64,000 nucleotides of DNA, taken from positions 1,488,001 to 1,552,000 of the forward strand of contig NZ_CP025066.1 in the NCBI RefSeq assembly GCF_002952775.1, read 5' to 3'. This stretch comes from Halalkaliarchaeum desulfuricum. GTDB lineage: Archaea > Halobacteriota > Halobacteria > Halobacteriales > Haloferacaceae. Positions 39,780 through 48,757 of this stretch are shown here, in pieces; position 1 is the stretch's first letter, and the number at the start of each line of letters is the position of its first letter. The notes under the pieces were generated by a model, which saw only the letters and a list, made by a program, of their open reading frames with translations, was not told the origin of the DNA and did no database searches. Both the position numbers and the translations under genes were made by a program.

Positions 39780-41634
39780 CGCTTTTCGCCAGGTTTCGGG
39801 GCTTGTCGATCGACCGCCCCAGCTCGTTTGCGACGTGGTAGGCGACGAGCTGGAGCTGGGCGTTCGCCAGCAACGGCATCGTCACCGAATGTGCCTTCGG
39901 GATCTCGAGCACCTCGTCGGCGTACCGCTCCACGTCCGACCGGCCGTCCGTGACGGCGATCACCGGCGCGTCGCGCGCCTCCACCTCCTTTACGTTGCCG
40001 ACGGTCTTGCGGGCGATCTCGTCGTCGCCGGTGACCACGGCGATCACGGGCGTGTCCGCAGTAACGAGCGCGAGGGTCCCGTGTTTCAACTCGCCGGCGG
40101 GGAACCCTTCGGCGTGTTCGTAGGTGATCTCCTTGAACTTGAGCGCCCCCTCCAGCGCGACCGGATAGTTGTACCCCCGCCCGATGAAGAAGTAGCCCGA
40201 CGAGTCCAGATACGTCCGAGCGACCTCCGCGGCGTTCGACTCGTCGAGGACCTGCTGTACCTGTCCGGGGAGTTCCCGGAGCGCGGCGAGTCGCCCCCTG
40301 ACCCCGTCGCTTCGGGGCCGGACGCCCGATCGGGGGCCGTTCGCGACACCTTCGACCAGGAGGTTCAACGCGACGAGCTGTGAGGAGAACGTTTTGGTCG
40401 CGGCGACGCCGATCTCCGGGCCCGCCCGGATGTACAGCGCGTGATCGCACTCCCGGGCCGCCGTCGACCCGACGACGTTCGTCACCGCGAGGGTTTCGAC
40501 CCCCCGGTTCCGGGCCTCCCGGAGCGCCGAGAGAGTGTCGGCGGTCTCCCCGCTCTGTGTGACCCCGATCACCAGCCGGTCGCCCGTCGGCGGTACCTCT
40601 GTCGCGTACTCGCTGGCGACGAACGCCTGGGCCGGGATTCCCCGATCGCGGAACCGGCGAGCGCCGTACAGCGCGGCGTGATAGGAAGTGCCACAGGCGA
40701 CGAACTGCACCGCCTCCGGCGGGTCCTCGATGAGGTCGTCCAGTTCCTCGAGTTCGACGCGACCATCGAGTTCGTCGACGCGCCCGGAGAGACACTGCCG
40801 GAGCGCGTGCGGCTGCTCGTTGATCTCCTTGAGCATGTAGTGGTCGTAGCCGCTTTTCCCGGTGTCCTCGAGATCCCAATCGACCGTCTCTATGGGCTTG
40901 TCGAGGGGTTCGCCGTCGGGAGAGGTGACGGTCCAGCCGTCCGGAGTGAGTCGAACGAACTCGCCGTCATCGAGGTAGACCACTCGATCGGTGTGTTCGA
41001 GGAACGCAGGGACGTCGCTGCCGAGGTAGTAGCCGTCGTCGCCGATCCCGAGCACGAGCGGAGAGTCGTTCCTGGCGGCGTAGACGGCGTCGGTGTCGGC
41101 GACGACGGCGGCGATCGCGTAGCTCCCCGAGAGCTGTTCGACAGCGCGTCTGACCGCAGCTTCCGGCGGGGATCCGGCCTCCAGCTCCCGTTCGATCAGG
41201 TGGGGAACCACCTCGGTGTCGGTGTCGCTTTCGAACCGATGACCCTCCGCAATGAGCTCGTCTTTCAACCGATCGTAGTTCTCGATGATCCCGTTGTGCA
41301 CCACCGCGACGCTCCCGTCCTCGTCGGTGTGTGGATGGGCGTTCGCGTCGGTCGGTGGACCGTGCGTGCTCCAGCGGGTGTGGCCGATCCCGGTCGTACC
41401 CGCGGGGGTCCGCTCTTCGAGCGCCGCCTCCAGGGCCGACAGTTCGCCGGCGCGCTTGACGACGTCGACGTCGGCGCTTGCGGCGCCGTCCGCGTCGCGT
41501 CCGGCGGCCTCGTCCCCGCCGTTCGCGAGGGCGACCCCGGCGGAGTCGTAGCCGCGGTACTCGAGCTGGTTGAGCCCGCCGACGAGCACATCGAGGGCGT
41601 CCCGGCGACCGACGTACCCGATGATGCCACACAT
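39766..41634 (-). CDS. glmS: Glutamine-fructose-6-phosphate aminotransferase
   Basis: Makes glucosamine-6-phosphate, the entry step to UDP-GlcNAc. The 622-residue protein has the Ntn glutaminase with Cys2 (MCGIIGYVGRRDALDVLVGG, LEYRGYDSAGVAL), glutamine-binding HTRWSTHGPPTDANAHPH, a linker of about 30 residues including an AAGRDADGAASADV insertion, and two SIS domains (CGTSYHAALYGARRFRDRG, SQSGETADTL-type VTQSGETADTLSAL; then GRGYNYPVALEGALKFKEI). The C-terminus KPRNLAKSVTVE is the conserved tail. The start shares one base with the stop of the upstream GlmU-like gene, so the two form an operon. Confidence 0.95.
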   Translation of the reverse strand: MCGIIGYVGRRDALDVLVGGLNQLEYRGYDSAGVALANGGDEAAGRDADGAASADVDVVKRAGELSALEAALEERTPAGTTGIGHTRWSTHGPPTDANAHPHTDEDGSVAVVHNGIIENYDRLKDELIAEGHRFESDTDTEVVPHLIERELEAGSPPEAAVRRAVEQLSGSYAIAAVVADTDAVYAARNDSPLVLGIGDDGYYLGSDVPAFLEHTDRVVYLDDGEFVRLTPDGWTVTSPDGEPLDKPIETVDWDLEDTGKSGYDHYMLKEINEQPHALRQCLSGRVDELDGRVELEELDDLIEDPPEAVQFVACGTSYHAALYGARRFRDRGIPAQAFVASEYATEVPPTGDRLVIGVTQSGETADTLSALREARNRGVETLAVTNVVGSTAARECDHALYIRAGPEIGVAATKTFSSQLVALNLLVEGVANGPRSGVRPRSDGVRGRLAALRELPGQVQQVLDESNAAEVARTYLDSSGYFFIGRGYNYPVALEGALKFKEITYEHAEGFPAGELKHGTLALVTADTPVIAVVTGDDEIARKTVGNVKEVEARDAPVIAVTDGRSDVERYADEVLEIPKAHSVTMPLLANAQLQLVAYHVANELGRSIDKPRNLAKSVTVE

Positions 41635-42833
41635 CAGCGGGTCACCTCCGCCCCGGCGGAGACGTTCCGGACGAGTCGAACGCCGACCTCGATCGAGGCG
41701 TTCGGCCCGACGAGCACTCCCGGCGAGAAGACGACGCCAGCCTCGGCGTCGACCCGGTCGGCGAGCACCGCGCCGAGTCGTTCCCCACAGTGGATCCGGT
41801 CGTTCACCCGGACGTCGGCCTCGCCGCCGGGAACCACCGATCCCGAACCGAGCCGGACGTCCTGTCCGAAGACGGCGTCGACGACCGTCGCGTTCGCGCC
41901 GATCCGCGAGTCGTCGCCGACCACCGAGTCGCGAACCACCGCGTTCGCGTCGACGGTGGCGTTCGTTCCCAGCGCGGCGATCGGGCCGACGACCGCGCCC
42001 GCCCCGATCTCACAGTCCGCAGAGACCGCCACGGGGGGCTGGAGCGTCGCGTCGGGATGGACCGTCGCGCTGTCGGCAATCCAGACGTCCGGCTCCCGTT
42101 CGGGGAGTTCGACCCATCCCATGTCGAACACCTGCCGGGCAGCAGTGAGCAGATCCCACGGATACGTCGCGTCCGTCCAGAAGCCTTCGGTCACAACGCC
42201 CCGAACGCGGTGGTCCTCGTCGGCGACGAGTCGGGAGACTGCTGCGGGAAGCGGGAGGCTCCCGTCCTCCCGCGGTGTCGCCTCGAGTTCTTCGAGGAAG
42301 GCGGGATCGAAGCCGTAGACGCCGGCGTTGAGCAGCCGGTGATCGCCGCTTTTCGGACGCTCGACCAGTTCGACGATTTCCTCGCCGTCGAGACGGACGG
42401 AGCCGTACCGCGACGCCTCCCGACTCTCGACGACGCTCAGCGTCGCAATCGCGTCACCTTCGAGGTGGGCGGCGGCGACGTCTGCGACGATCGACGGGTC
42501 TGCGATCTGGTCGCCGTTGACCGCGAGGAACGGCTCGTCGATCGCCCCTCGAACCTGCAGGAGGGCGTGACCGCTGCCGAGTTGTTTGTCCTGTCGGTGA
42601 TACTTCAGGGGCACGCCGCGGTACGTGGGGCCGAAGTGGTCCTGGACTCTGGTGCCCCGATACCCGACGACGACGTGCAACTGCTCGATTCCGGAGTCGA
42701 TGAGGCTGTCGAAGACGTACTCGAGGATCGGTCGGTTGCCGGCCGGAAGCATCGGCTTCGGTCGGTTTCGCGTCAGCGGCCGCAGGCGTTCGCCCTCGCC
42801 CCCCGCGAGCACGACCGCAGTTCGGAGGTTCAT
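41634..42833 (-). CDS. GlmU-like bifunctional sugar-1-phosphate nucleotidyltransferase / acetyltransferase
   Basis: Expected to make UDP-GlcNAc. The 399-residue protein has the nucleotidyltransferase fold at 1-235 (VVLAGGEGERLRPLTRNRPK, with PMLPAGNRPILEYVF and AVNGDQIADPS) and left-handed beta-helix hexapeptide repeats at about 250-390 (ADCEIGAGAVVGPIAALGTN and similar). The N-terminal signature is of the archaeal RmlA/GlmU type. The TATA GGTATTTTGG (around 42860-42869, minus strand) lies about 30 bp before the start; the tandem repeat at 42880 lies just upstream. It overlaps glmS by one base. Precise sugar is inferred from the glmS/glmM neighbours. Confidence 0.85.
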   Translation of the reverse strand: MNLRTAVVLAGGEGERLRPLTRNRPKPMLPAGNRPILEYVFDSLIDSGIEQLHVVVGYRGTRVQDHFGPTYRGVPLKYHRQDKQLGSGHALLQVRGAIDEPFLAVNGDQIADPSIVADVAAAHLEGDAIATLSVVESREASRYGSVRLDGEEIVELVERPKSGDHRLLNAGVYGFDPAFLEELEATPREDGSLPLPAAVSRLVADEDHRVRGVVTEGFWTDATYPWDLLTAARQVFDMGWVELPEREPDVWIADSATVHPDATLQPPVAVSADCEIGAGAVVGPIAALGTNATVDANAVVRDSVVGDDSRIGANATVVDAVFGQDVRLGSGSVVPGGEADVRVNDRIHCGERLGAVLADRVDAEAGVVFSPGVLVGPNASIEVGVRLVRNVSAGAEVTR

Positions 42834-42879
42834 ATCGGGGAGATTGCCTCCAGTGCCAAAATACCATAGGAACAGGAGA

Positions 42880-42955
42880 TGAACGGGGGGGTGAACGGGG
42901 GTAAACGGGAGGTAAACGGGAGGTGAACGGGGGGTGAACGGGAGGTGAACGGGAT
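42880..42955. repeat. Seven 10-12-bp tandem units in a divergent promoter region
   Basis: Variants of TGAACGGGAGG or TAAACGGGAGG start at 42880, 42892, 42902, 42913, 42924, 42935 and 42946. They lie between the TATA boxes of the GlmU-like gene (left) and the molybdoenzyme gene (right), where activator sites would be. Confidence 0.8.
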
Positions 42956-43035
42956 ACGGTGACGAGGCACGCCCGTGACGTTCGATCGGTATACATTTGG
43001 GGGAGACTAATCAACCGTCGCACACTGTCATCACC

Positions 43036-45087
43036 ATGAGCACCGACCGAAACTTCAGGGCGCAAAAGAGCGTCTGTCCGTTCTGTGGCGTCGGCTGTGG
43101 CGTCGAGTACAGCGAGAAAAGCGGCAAGGGCACCGGCTGGGAGGGCCCCGTGAACACGAAAGGCGAGATGTGCCCGAAGGGCGCGGCGGCGTTCGACTTC
43201 GTCGACCACGAAGACCGGCTCACGCGGCCGATGGTCCGCGAGGACGGCGAACTGGTGCCCGCGAGCTGGGAGGAGGCGTTCGAGCGCATCGAAGAGGACC
43301 TCGGCAGCATCGTCGAGGAGCACGGCGCCGACGCGCTCGGCTTTTTCGCCTCCTCGAACGCGACCAACGAGGAGAACTACGTCTATCAGAAGCTCGCGCG
43401 CATGCTGGGGACGAACAACGTCGACAACTGCGCGCGGCTGTGTCACGCCTCCACCGTGGCGGCGATGAGCGAGCGGTTCGGCGCCGGTGCGATGACGAAC
43501 ACGCTCGATGACCTCACGGAGGCGGACGTCTACCTCGTCGCCGGGGCCAACCCCGCCGAACAGCATCCGGTCGCGTTCCGGTCGTACTTCCTGCCGGCGA
43601 TCCGCGACGGCGGCGAGATGATCCACGTCGACCCACGCGAGAACTCGACGACCGACGCGGCGGGGATCCACCTGCCGGTGAAGCCGGGCTACGACATCCC
43701 GCTTTTCAACGCGATGGCGGCCGCGATCCTCGAGGAGGGGCTCGAAGACGAGGCGTTCCTCGAGGAGCGCGTCTCCAACGTCGATGAGTTCAAAGCGCAC
43801 ATCGAGCGGATCGACGTCGAGGAGAACGCGAAACTGGCCGGCGTCGACCCCGACGAACTGCGCGAGGCGGCCCGGACGTACGCCGAGGCCGACCGCGCGG
43901 CGATCTTCACCGGCATGGGGATGAGCCAGCACCACTGCGGGACGGACAACGTCCACTCGCTTTTGAACCTCTCGCTTTTGACGGGCAACGTCGGCCGGCG
44001 CGGCACCGGCGTCAACCCGCTTCGCGGCCAGAACAACGTCCAGGGCGCCGGCGACGTGGGGGCCCTGCCGAACATCCTGCCGGGCTACGAGCCCGTCGAG
44101 GACGAGGCGGCCCGCGAGCGCGTCGCCGAGGTCTGGGGCGTCGAGCCCCCGGCGACGCCGGGACTCACCGAGGTCGAACTCACCCACGAGTTCGGTGACT
44201 CCGTCAAGGGAGCGTTCGTCTTCGCCGAGAACCCCGCCGTCACCGAACCGCACTCCGGGCGAGTCGAGGAGGAACTGCAGTCGCTCGACTGCCTGGTCGT
44301 GCTGGACCTCTTCGAGACGGAAACGGCAAAGCACGCCGACGTCCTGCTTCCGGGGAGTTCGTGGGCCGAGAAGTCCGGAACCGTCACTAACACCGACCGG
44401 CAGGCCATCCGGATGCGACCAAACGCCGACCTTCCCGGCGACGCACGGCTCGACCTCGAGATCATCTCCGAGATCGGCGCCCGGCTCACCGGGCGTCCGG
44501 AGGCGTTCGACTACGACGGTCCCGAGGAGGTGTTCGACGAAATAACTGACGTCAGTCCGATCTACGCCGGAATGAGCTACGACGGGATCGGCGAATCGAG
44601 CCAGCGATGGCCCTTCCCCGAGGGGGCAGACTCCGGGACGGAGGTGCTTCACCGCGAGGAGTTTGCCACCGGGGAGAAGACCGCTCCCCTGGTGCCGCTC
44701 GAACACGTCCCGCCGGCAGACGAACTCGAGGAAGACGAACTGGCGCTGACGACCGGTCGGGTGCTCCAGCACTTCAACAGCGGGGCGCTCAGCCGACGCT
44801 CGGAGACGCTGATGCGGATGCGCGGCGAGGACGTCCTCCAGATCCACCCCGACGACGCCGAACCCCGTGGGATCGAGGACGGCGACCTGGTCCGCGTCGA
44901 AAACGAGCGCGGCGAGGTCGAGGTCGAAGCCGCCGTGACGCCGGCGGTCCGCGAGGGCGCGGTGTTCCTCACGTTCCACTACGCGGACCCGCTGACGAAC
45001 ACGTTGACCGGCGACGCACTCGACCCCGTCGCGAAGATCCCCGAGTACAAACACTCCGGCGTGAGCGTCGAACCCGTCGACGGCTGA
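43036..45087 (+). CDS. Formate dehydrogenase-like molybdopterin oxidoreductase
   Basis: The 683-residue protein has an N-terminal [4Fe-4S] domain (CPFCGVGCGVEY with a fourth Cys in GEMCPKGAAAF) and the molybdopterin fold. The catalytic residue appears as Cys in DNCARLCHASTVAAMSERFG, the position of Cys/Sec in FdhF-type enzymes, and GMGMSQHHCGTDNVHSLLNL follows. GTDN and PLRGQNNVQGAGDVGALPNI bind the cofactor. The C-terminal MopB domain includes HFNSGALSRRSETLMRM. Length fits the short FdhF-type alpha subunit. No partner subunits lie nearby; formate as substrate is probable, not proven. MobA and MobB would supply the cofactor. Confidence 0.85.
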   Translation: MSTDRNFRAQKSVCPFCGVGCGVEYSEKSGKGTGWEGPVNTKGEMCPKGAAAFDFVDHEDRLTRPMVREDGELVPASWEEAFERIEEDLGSIVEEHGADALGFFASSNATNEENYVYQKLARMLGTNNVDNCARLCHASTVAAMSERFGAGAMTNTLDDLTEADVYLVAGANPAEQHPVAFRSYFLPAIRDGGEMIHVDPRENSTTDAAGIHLPVKPGYDIPLFNAMAAAILEEGLEDEAFLEERVSNVDEFKAHIERIDVEENAKLAGVDPDELREAARTYAEADRAAIFTGMGMSQHHCGTDNVHSLLNLSLLTGNVGRRGTGVNPLRGQNNVQGAGDVGALPNILPGYEPVEDEAARERVAEVWGVEPPATPGLTEVELTHEFGDSVKGAFVFAENPAVTEPHSGRVEEELQSLDCLVVLDLFETETAKHADVLLPGSSWAEKSGTVTNTDRQAIRMRPNADLPGDARLDLEIISEIGARLTGRPEAFDYDGPEEVFDEITDVSPIYAGMSYDGIGESSQRWPFPEGADSGTEVLHREEFATGEKTAPLVPLEHVPPADELEEDELALTTGRVLQHFNSGALSRRSETLMRMRGEDVLQIHPDDAEPRGIEDGDLVRVENERGEVEVEAAVTPAVREGAVFLTFHYADPLTNTLTGDALDPVAKIPEYKHSGVSVEPVDG

Positions 45088-45434
45088 GTCCGACGCTCCG
45101 CGGCCGCATCACTTTTCGAGGAATTCGACTCCGTTTTTCGTCACCGACACGTCGACATCCAGAAAAACGGGATCCCATGTGCCGGAACAGCGGGAGCGTA
45201 CTCGCGTGGGGGGTGGGGGGGGGAACGCGACGTACGTTCCGGATGGGGTGTCTGACGATCCGGCAGTCCGGTGATCCCAAACGAAGGGACGAGCCCCAGG
45301 TATTTATGAGTGATGACGGGCACCGCGTCTCCGAACGCCCGCAGGCGAGGAGTTTTGGCGACGCGGTCAGCCGCCGTCGGGGCACCGGACGGCGACGCGG
45401 TCAGCCGCCGTCGGGGCACCGGACGGCGACGCGG
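45088..45434. other. Spacer between the molybdoenzyme and usp genes; tandem repeat at its right end
   Basis: TATTTATGAG at 45301-45310 is TATA-like on the plus strand but has no gene after it. A poly-G tract sits around 45209-45223. The right end is a 34-bp repeat derived from the usp 3' end. Confidence 0.5.
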
Positions 45435-45458
45435 TCAGCCGCCGTCGGGACTCCGGAC
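45357..45458. repeat. Three 34-bp tandem units overlapping the 3' end of usp
   Basis: Units start at 45357, 45391 and 45425 (GGCGACGCGGTCAGCCGCCG...). The third unit covers the usp stop codon and last residues (minus strand, RSPDGG-stop); the two others lie beyond the gene and look like duplications of that end. Confidence 0.85.
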
Positions 45459-45875
45459 GACCAGCACCGGAATCTCGGCGCCGTCGACGACCCGTTCCGA
45501 GACGCTGCCCAGCGACGTGATCTTCTCTCTGGGCGTTTTTCCGTGGCTGCCGATGACGATCAGGTCGACGTCGGTCTCGGCCGCATAGTCGAGGATCCCC
45601 CGCCACGGTGTCGCCTTCCGGATCGCGGTCGTCGAATCGAGTCCGGCCTCGGTTGCGGCGTCCTCGACGGCCTCGACCGCCGCCGTCCCCTCCCGTTCGA
45701 GCGACGCCTCGACCTCCTCACGGGTCTCCCTGTCGGCTGCGGCCGTGATCCGGGAGTCCACGACGTACAGCGCGTGTACGGTGGCGTCGTTGTCGGTCGC
45801 AATCGGGAGCGCGTGATCGAGCGCCTCCGGGACCGTCTCGCTTCCGTCCGTCGGGATCAACACGTCGTCGTACAT
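45435..45875 (-). CDS. Universal stress protein (UspA family)
   Basis: The 146-residue single-domain UspA protein opens MYDDVLIPTDGSETVPEALD and carries the ATP-binding signature GSHGKTPREKITSLGSVSER (G-2x-G-9x-G-S). The start at 45875 is favoured over an in-frame codon 48 bp upstream because it matches the family N-terminus. It shares about half its length in clear motif positions with the 6965-7399 protein but is not a recent duplicate. Its 3' end is covered by the 34-bp repeat. Confidence 0.9.
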   Translation of the reverse strand: MYDDVLIPTDGSETVPEALDHALPIATDNDATVHALYVVDSRITAAADRETREEVEASLEREGTAAVEAVEDAATEAGLDSTTAIRKATPWRGILDYAAETDVDLIVIGSHGKTPREKITSLGSVSERVVDGAEIPVLVVRSPDGG

Positions 45876-45962
45876 CGTCGACCCTTTCGTCCAGCGACCG
45901 GTTAACTGTTGGCCGTCGATCAATCGGCGAGGATCGACCTCGACGGCCTCACCGCCCCACGC

Positions 45963-47897
45963 TCAGTCGCCGACCTCGATTCTCGCCTCGTTGGCCTCGG
46001 TACCGACGCGTCGCTCGAGGAACTCATCGAGCAACTGGAACATGCGGAGCTTCTGTTCCTGATCGGAGGAGGCGTGCCCCTCCTCGCCGAGTTCCCGGTA
46101 CTCGAAGTCGCCGTCGGGGCCCTCCTCGAAGCCGGACTCCTCGAGCGCCTCCTGGAAGATCCGGGCCTGGGAAACCGGTACCCGCCGATCGTTCACCCCG
46201 TGGACGATCAAAAGCGGCGCAGCCAGGTTCTCGACGTGGGTGACAGGCGATCGATCGCGGTACAGGTCGGGGTTCTCCGCGGGCGTCCCGAGGTACTTTT
46301 CCATCAGCTCCGTCCGGAAGTGAGGCATCGTGTTCTCGAACATGTCTTCGAGATCCGTCACCCCGATCCAGGCGATCCCGGCGTCGTACAGGTCGGGATA
46401 CTGGACCAGTTGCCAGTACGCCGAGTAGCCGCCGTAGGAGCCGCCGAAGACGACCACGCGGTCGTCGTCGATCCAGTCGTGGGTTCCGATGACGTGCTCG
46501 GCGGCGGTCGCGACGTCGCCCTGCTCGGCGCCGCCCCAGTCGTCGTGCAGCGCCCGAACGAACGCCCGCCCCCGGCCGGTCGAACCGCGGTAGTTCACCT
46601 GCAGTACCGAAAAGCCACGCGAGACGAGCACCTGCGTGTACAGATCGAACCGCTTGCTGTCGCGGTGCCGGGGGCCGCCGTGCGGGTTGACGATCAGCGG
46701 CGACGGCCGCACGCCGGCGTCGTAAAACAGCGCGCCGATCTCCAGCGCCTCCGTGGGGTCGTGTTCGACCGCCGCCTGTCGGGTCTCGGGAACGCCGTCG
46801 GACTCGACTTCGAGATACTCGGCGTCGGCGAAGTCGTCGGCCTCGAAGGGCCCGTACTCCGCCTCGATCAGAGTCTCCGTCTCGTGTGTCGAGAGGTCAT
46901 ACGAGCGGAGCTCCGACCGCGTCGTCGGTGTGGTGTGGGTGAGGATCACCCGGTCGTCGTCCAGCACGGGACTCCCGCCCATGCCGAAGCTCGCGACACC
47001 CTCCGGGAGGTCGAACTCCCGGGACTCGCCGGTTTCGAGGTCGTAGACGATCGGAACGGTGACCGCCTCCCGCATCCTGGTACCGACCACCCGTCGACCG
47101 TCGGGCAGGAACGCCGCCGGCTGCTCCTCGTACTCGCCGTCGCCGAGCCACGTCACCTCGTCGGCGGACAGGTCGTACACCCCGATCCGTCCGAGGTCGG
47201 GCGTGTTGTCCGAGACGAGCAGGCGCTCGCCGTCGGGGGCCCAGTCGCTGGGGGTGGCTTCTGCGCCGACGTCGCCGATCTCCAGATTTCGAGGATTCGA
47301 GCCGTCGACGTCGGCGACGTACACGTCCCGGTTGTCGTAGTCGTCGGCCTCGTTCGTGGCGTAGGCGAACCGCTCGCAGTCGGGCGACAGCGCCAGCCCC
47401 CCGACGGCCCGGTCGTACTCGGTGAGCTTCGTCGTCTCCCCCGCCTCCAGGTCGTGACGGTAGGCGTTCATCTGTCCGTCGCGGCTGGCGGCCAGCAGGA
47501 GCGTGCGGCCGTCCTCGCCGACGTCGCCGATCGCGATCTGTCCGTCCATCTCGACGACCGGCTCGACCTCGCCGTCGCGGGGTATCGCGTACACGTCGTT
47601 CTGTTCGTTGCCGTCTTCGTCGAGATGGAAGAACACCCGGTCGCCGTCGGCACCCCACTCGAGGAACCACCTGGCGTTTCGCGGGACCTCCCCGTCGCTC
47701 CACTGCCGGAGTTCGCCCGACTCCACGTCGAGTACGTGGAGTTCGTTTCGGCCGGAGACGTCGTAGTAGACCGCCACCTCCCCGCCGTCGGATGCGGCGG
47801 TCGGGTGGGCAAGCGTCGGCAGGTTCGCGAGTTCCTCGAGGACGTCGACGTCGGTTTCGGCTCCGTCACCGCCGTCGGTGTCGTCAGGGCGTGACAT
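45963..47897 (-). CDS. S9-family prolyl oligopeptidase / acylaminoacyl peptidase
   Basis: Cytoplasmic serine peptidase releasing short peptides. The 644-residue protein has an N-terminal beta-propeller (about 30-360; blades such as CERFAYATNEADDYDNRDVY) and a C-terminal alpha/beta hydrolase with oxyanion HGGPRHRD, nucleophile GGSYGGYSAYW (Ser in GxSxG, about residue 498), Asp in IVHGVNDRRVP and His in LGEEGHASS. No signal peptide. The start at 47897 (MSRPDDTDGG) leaves a 139-bp divergent space before the XTP pyrophosphatase gene. Confidence 0.9.
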   Translation of the reverse strand: MSRPDDTDGGDGAETDVDVLEELANLPTLAHPTAASDGGEVAVYYDVSGRNELHVLDVESGELRQWSDGEVPRNARWFLEWGADGDRVFFHLDEDGNEQNDVYAIPRDGEVEPVVEMDGQIAIGDVGEDGRTLLLAASRDGQMNAYRHDLEAGETTKLTEYDRAVGGLALSPDCERFAYATNEADDYDNRDVYVADVDGSNPRNLEIGDVGAEATPSDWAPDGERLLVSDNTPDLGRIGVYDLSADEVTWLGDGEYEEQPAAFLPDGRRVVGTRMREAVTVPIVYDLETGESREFDLPEGVASFGMGGSPVLDDDRVILTHTTPTTRSELRSYDLSTHETETLIEAEYGPFEADDFADAEYLEVESDGVPETRQAAVEHDPTEALEIGALFYDAGVRPSPLIVNPHGGPRHRDSKRFDLYTQVLVSRGFSVLQVNYRGSTGRGRAFVRALHDDWGGAEQGDVATAAEHVIGTHDWIDDDRVVVFGGSYGGYSAYWQLVQYPDLYDAGIAWIGVTDLEDMFENTMPHFRTELMEKYLGTPAENPDLYRDRSPVTHVENLAAPLLIVHGVNDRRVPVSQARIFQEALEESGFEEGPDGDFEYRELGEEGHASSDQEQKLRMFQLLDEFLERRVGTEANEARIEVGD

Positions 47898-48036
47898 GAC
47901 TCCCCGTTGGGCGGGGGGCGGTTTGAGTGCTCGGCTCCCGGAAGTCCGGGACAGCCGCGACCGGCGGGTCGTTCCGGCATCGGTGCACCGCTTCGGCATC
48001 GATGCGTCTATCAGTCATCCCCCCGGAGGCGTCCCC

Positions 48037-48732
48037 ATGCTCCGGTACGTGACGACCAACGAGGGGAAGATGCGGGAGGCGGCCGAGTATCTCGGGAGCG
48101 ACGCTGTCGAACAGTTCGACTACGACTACCTGGAGATCCAGTCGAACGACCCCGGTGCGGTCGCGGCCCACGGCGCACGGGAGGCACACCGGGCCTGCGG
48201 CGAGCCCGTGATCACCGACGACGCCGGCCTGTTTGTCGACGCCCTGAACGGCTTTCCCGGCACTTACTCCTCGTTCGTGGAGGACACCCTCGGGATCGAG
48301 CGGGTCGCGAGCCTCGCGCTGGCCGAGGAAGACACCCGCGCGTCGTTCCGGTGCGTGCTGGCGTACTGTGACGGGGACTCCTTCGAGGCAGCACCGGACA
48401 CGGTCGCCAGAGAGGACCGCGCCGTCGCCGCCGCGTCTGCCCCCGAGGGATCGTCCACGGGAACCGAACGCCCCGACAGCGCCGACAGCAGCGACAGCGA
48501 TAACGCCGCCGAACGCGGGACGCTCCCAGTGAAGCTGTTCGAGGGGTACGTCCCGGGACGCATCGTCGAACCTCGGGGCGACGGCGGGTTCGGATACGAC
48601 CCGATCTTCGAACACGGCGGGACGACGTTCGCCGAGATGGACGCCGACGAGAAGAACGCCCTCTCGCATCGCGGCCGTGCGCTCGCGAAGTTCACCGAGT
48701 GGTTCGAGACCGGACGCGACCGGATCGAGTGA
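48037..48732 (+). CDS. XTP/dITP pyrophosphatase (HAM1/RdgB)
   Basis: Removes non-canonical purine nucleoside triphosphates. The 231-residue protein begins MLRYVTTNEGKMREAAEYLG (substrate-binding T/SxNxxK motif), has ITDDAGLFVDALNGFPGTYS (metal and catalytic region), GGFGYDPIFE and LSHRGRALAKF. A Ser/Asp-rich insert of about 45 residues (AAASAPEGSSTGTERPDSAD) interrupts the fold, an addition seen in some haloarchaea. GGAGG at 48025-48029 lies 7 bp before the ATG. Confidence 0.92.
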   Translation: MLRYVTTNEGKMREAAEYLGSDAVEQFDYDYLEIQSNDPGAVAAHGAREAHRACGEPVITDDAGLFVDALNGFPGTYSSFVEDTLGIERVASLALAEEDTRASFRCVLAYCDGDSFEAAPDTVAREDRAVAAASAPEGSSTGTERPDSADSSDSDNAAERGTLPVKLFEGYVPGRIVEPRGDGGFGYDPIFEHGGTTFAEMDADEKNALSHRGRALAKFTEWFETGRDRIE

Positions 48733-48757
48733 GTCCCGTCCGCCCCCCGGCGTCCCG

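Noticed and set aside
42880-42955. Possible CRISPR array
   Set aside because: Units are about 11 bp and contiguous with no spacers.
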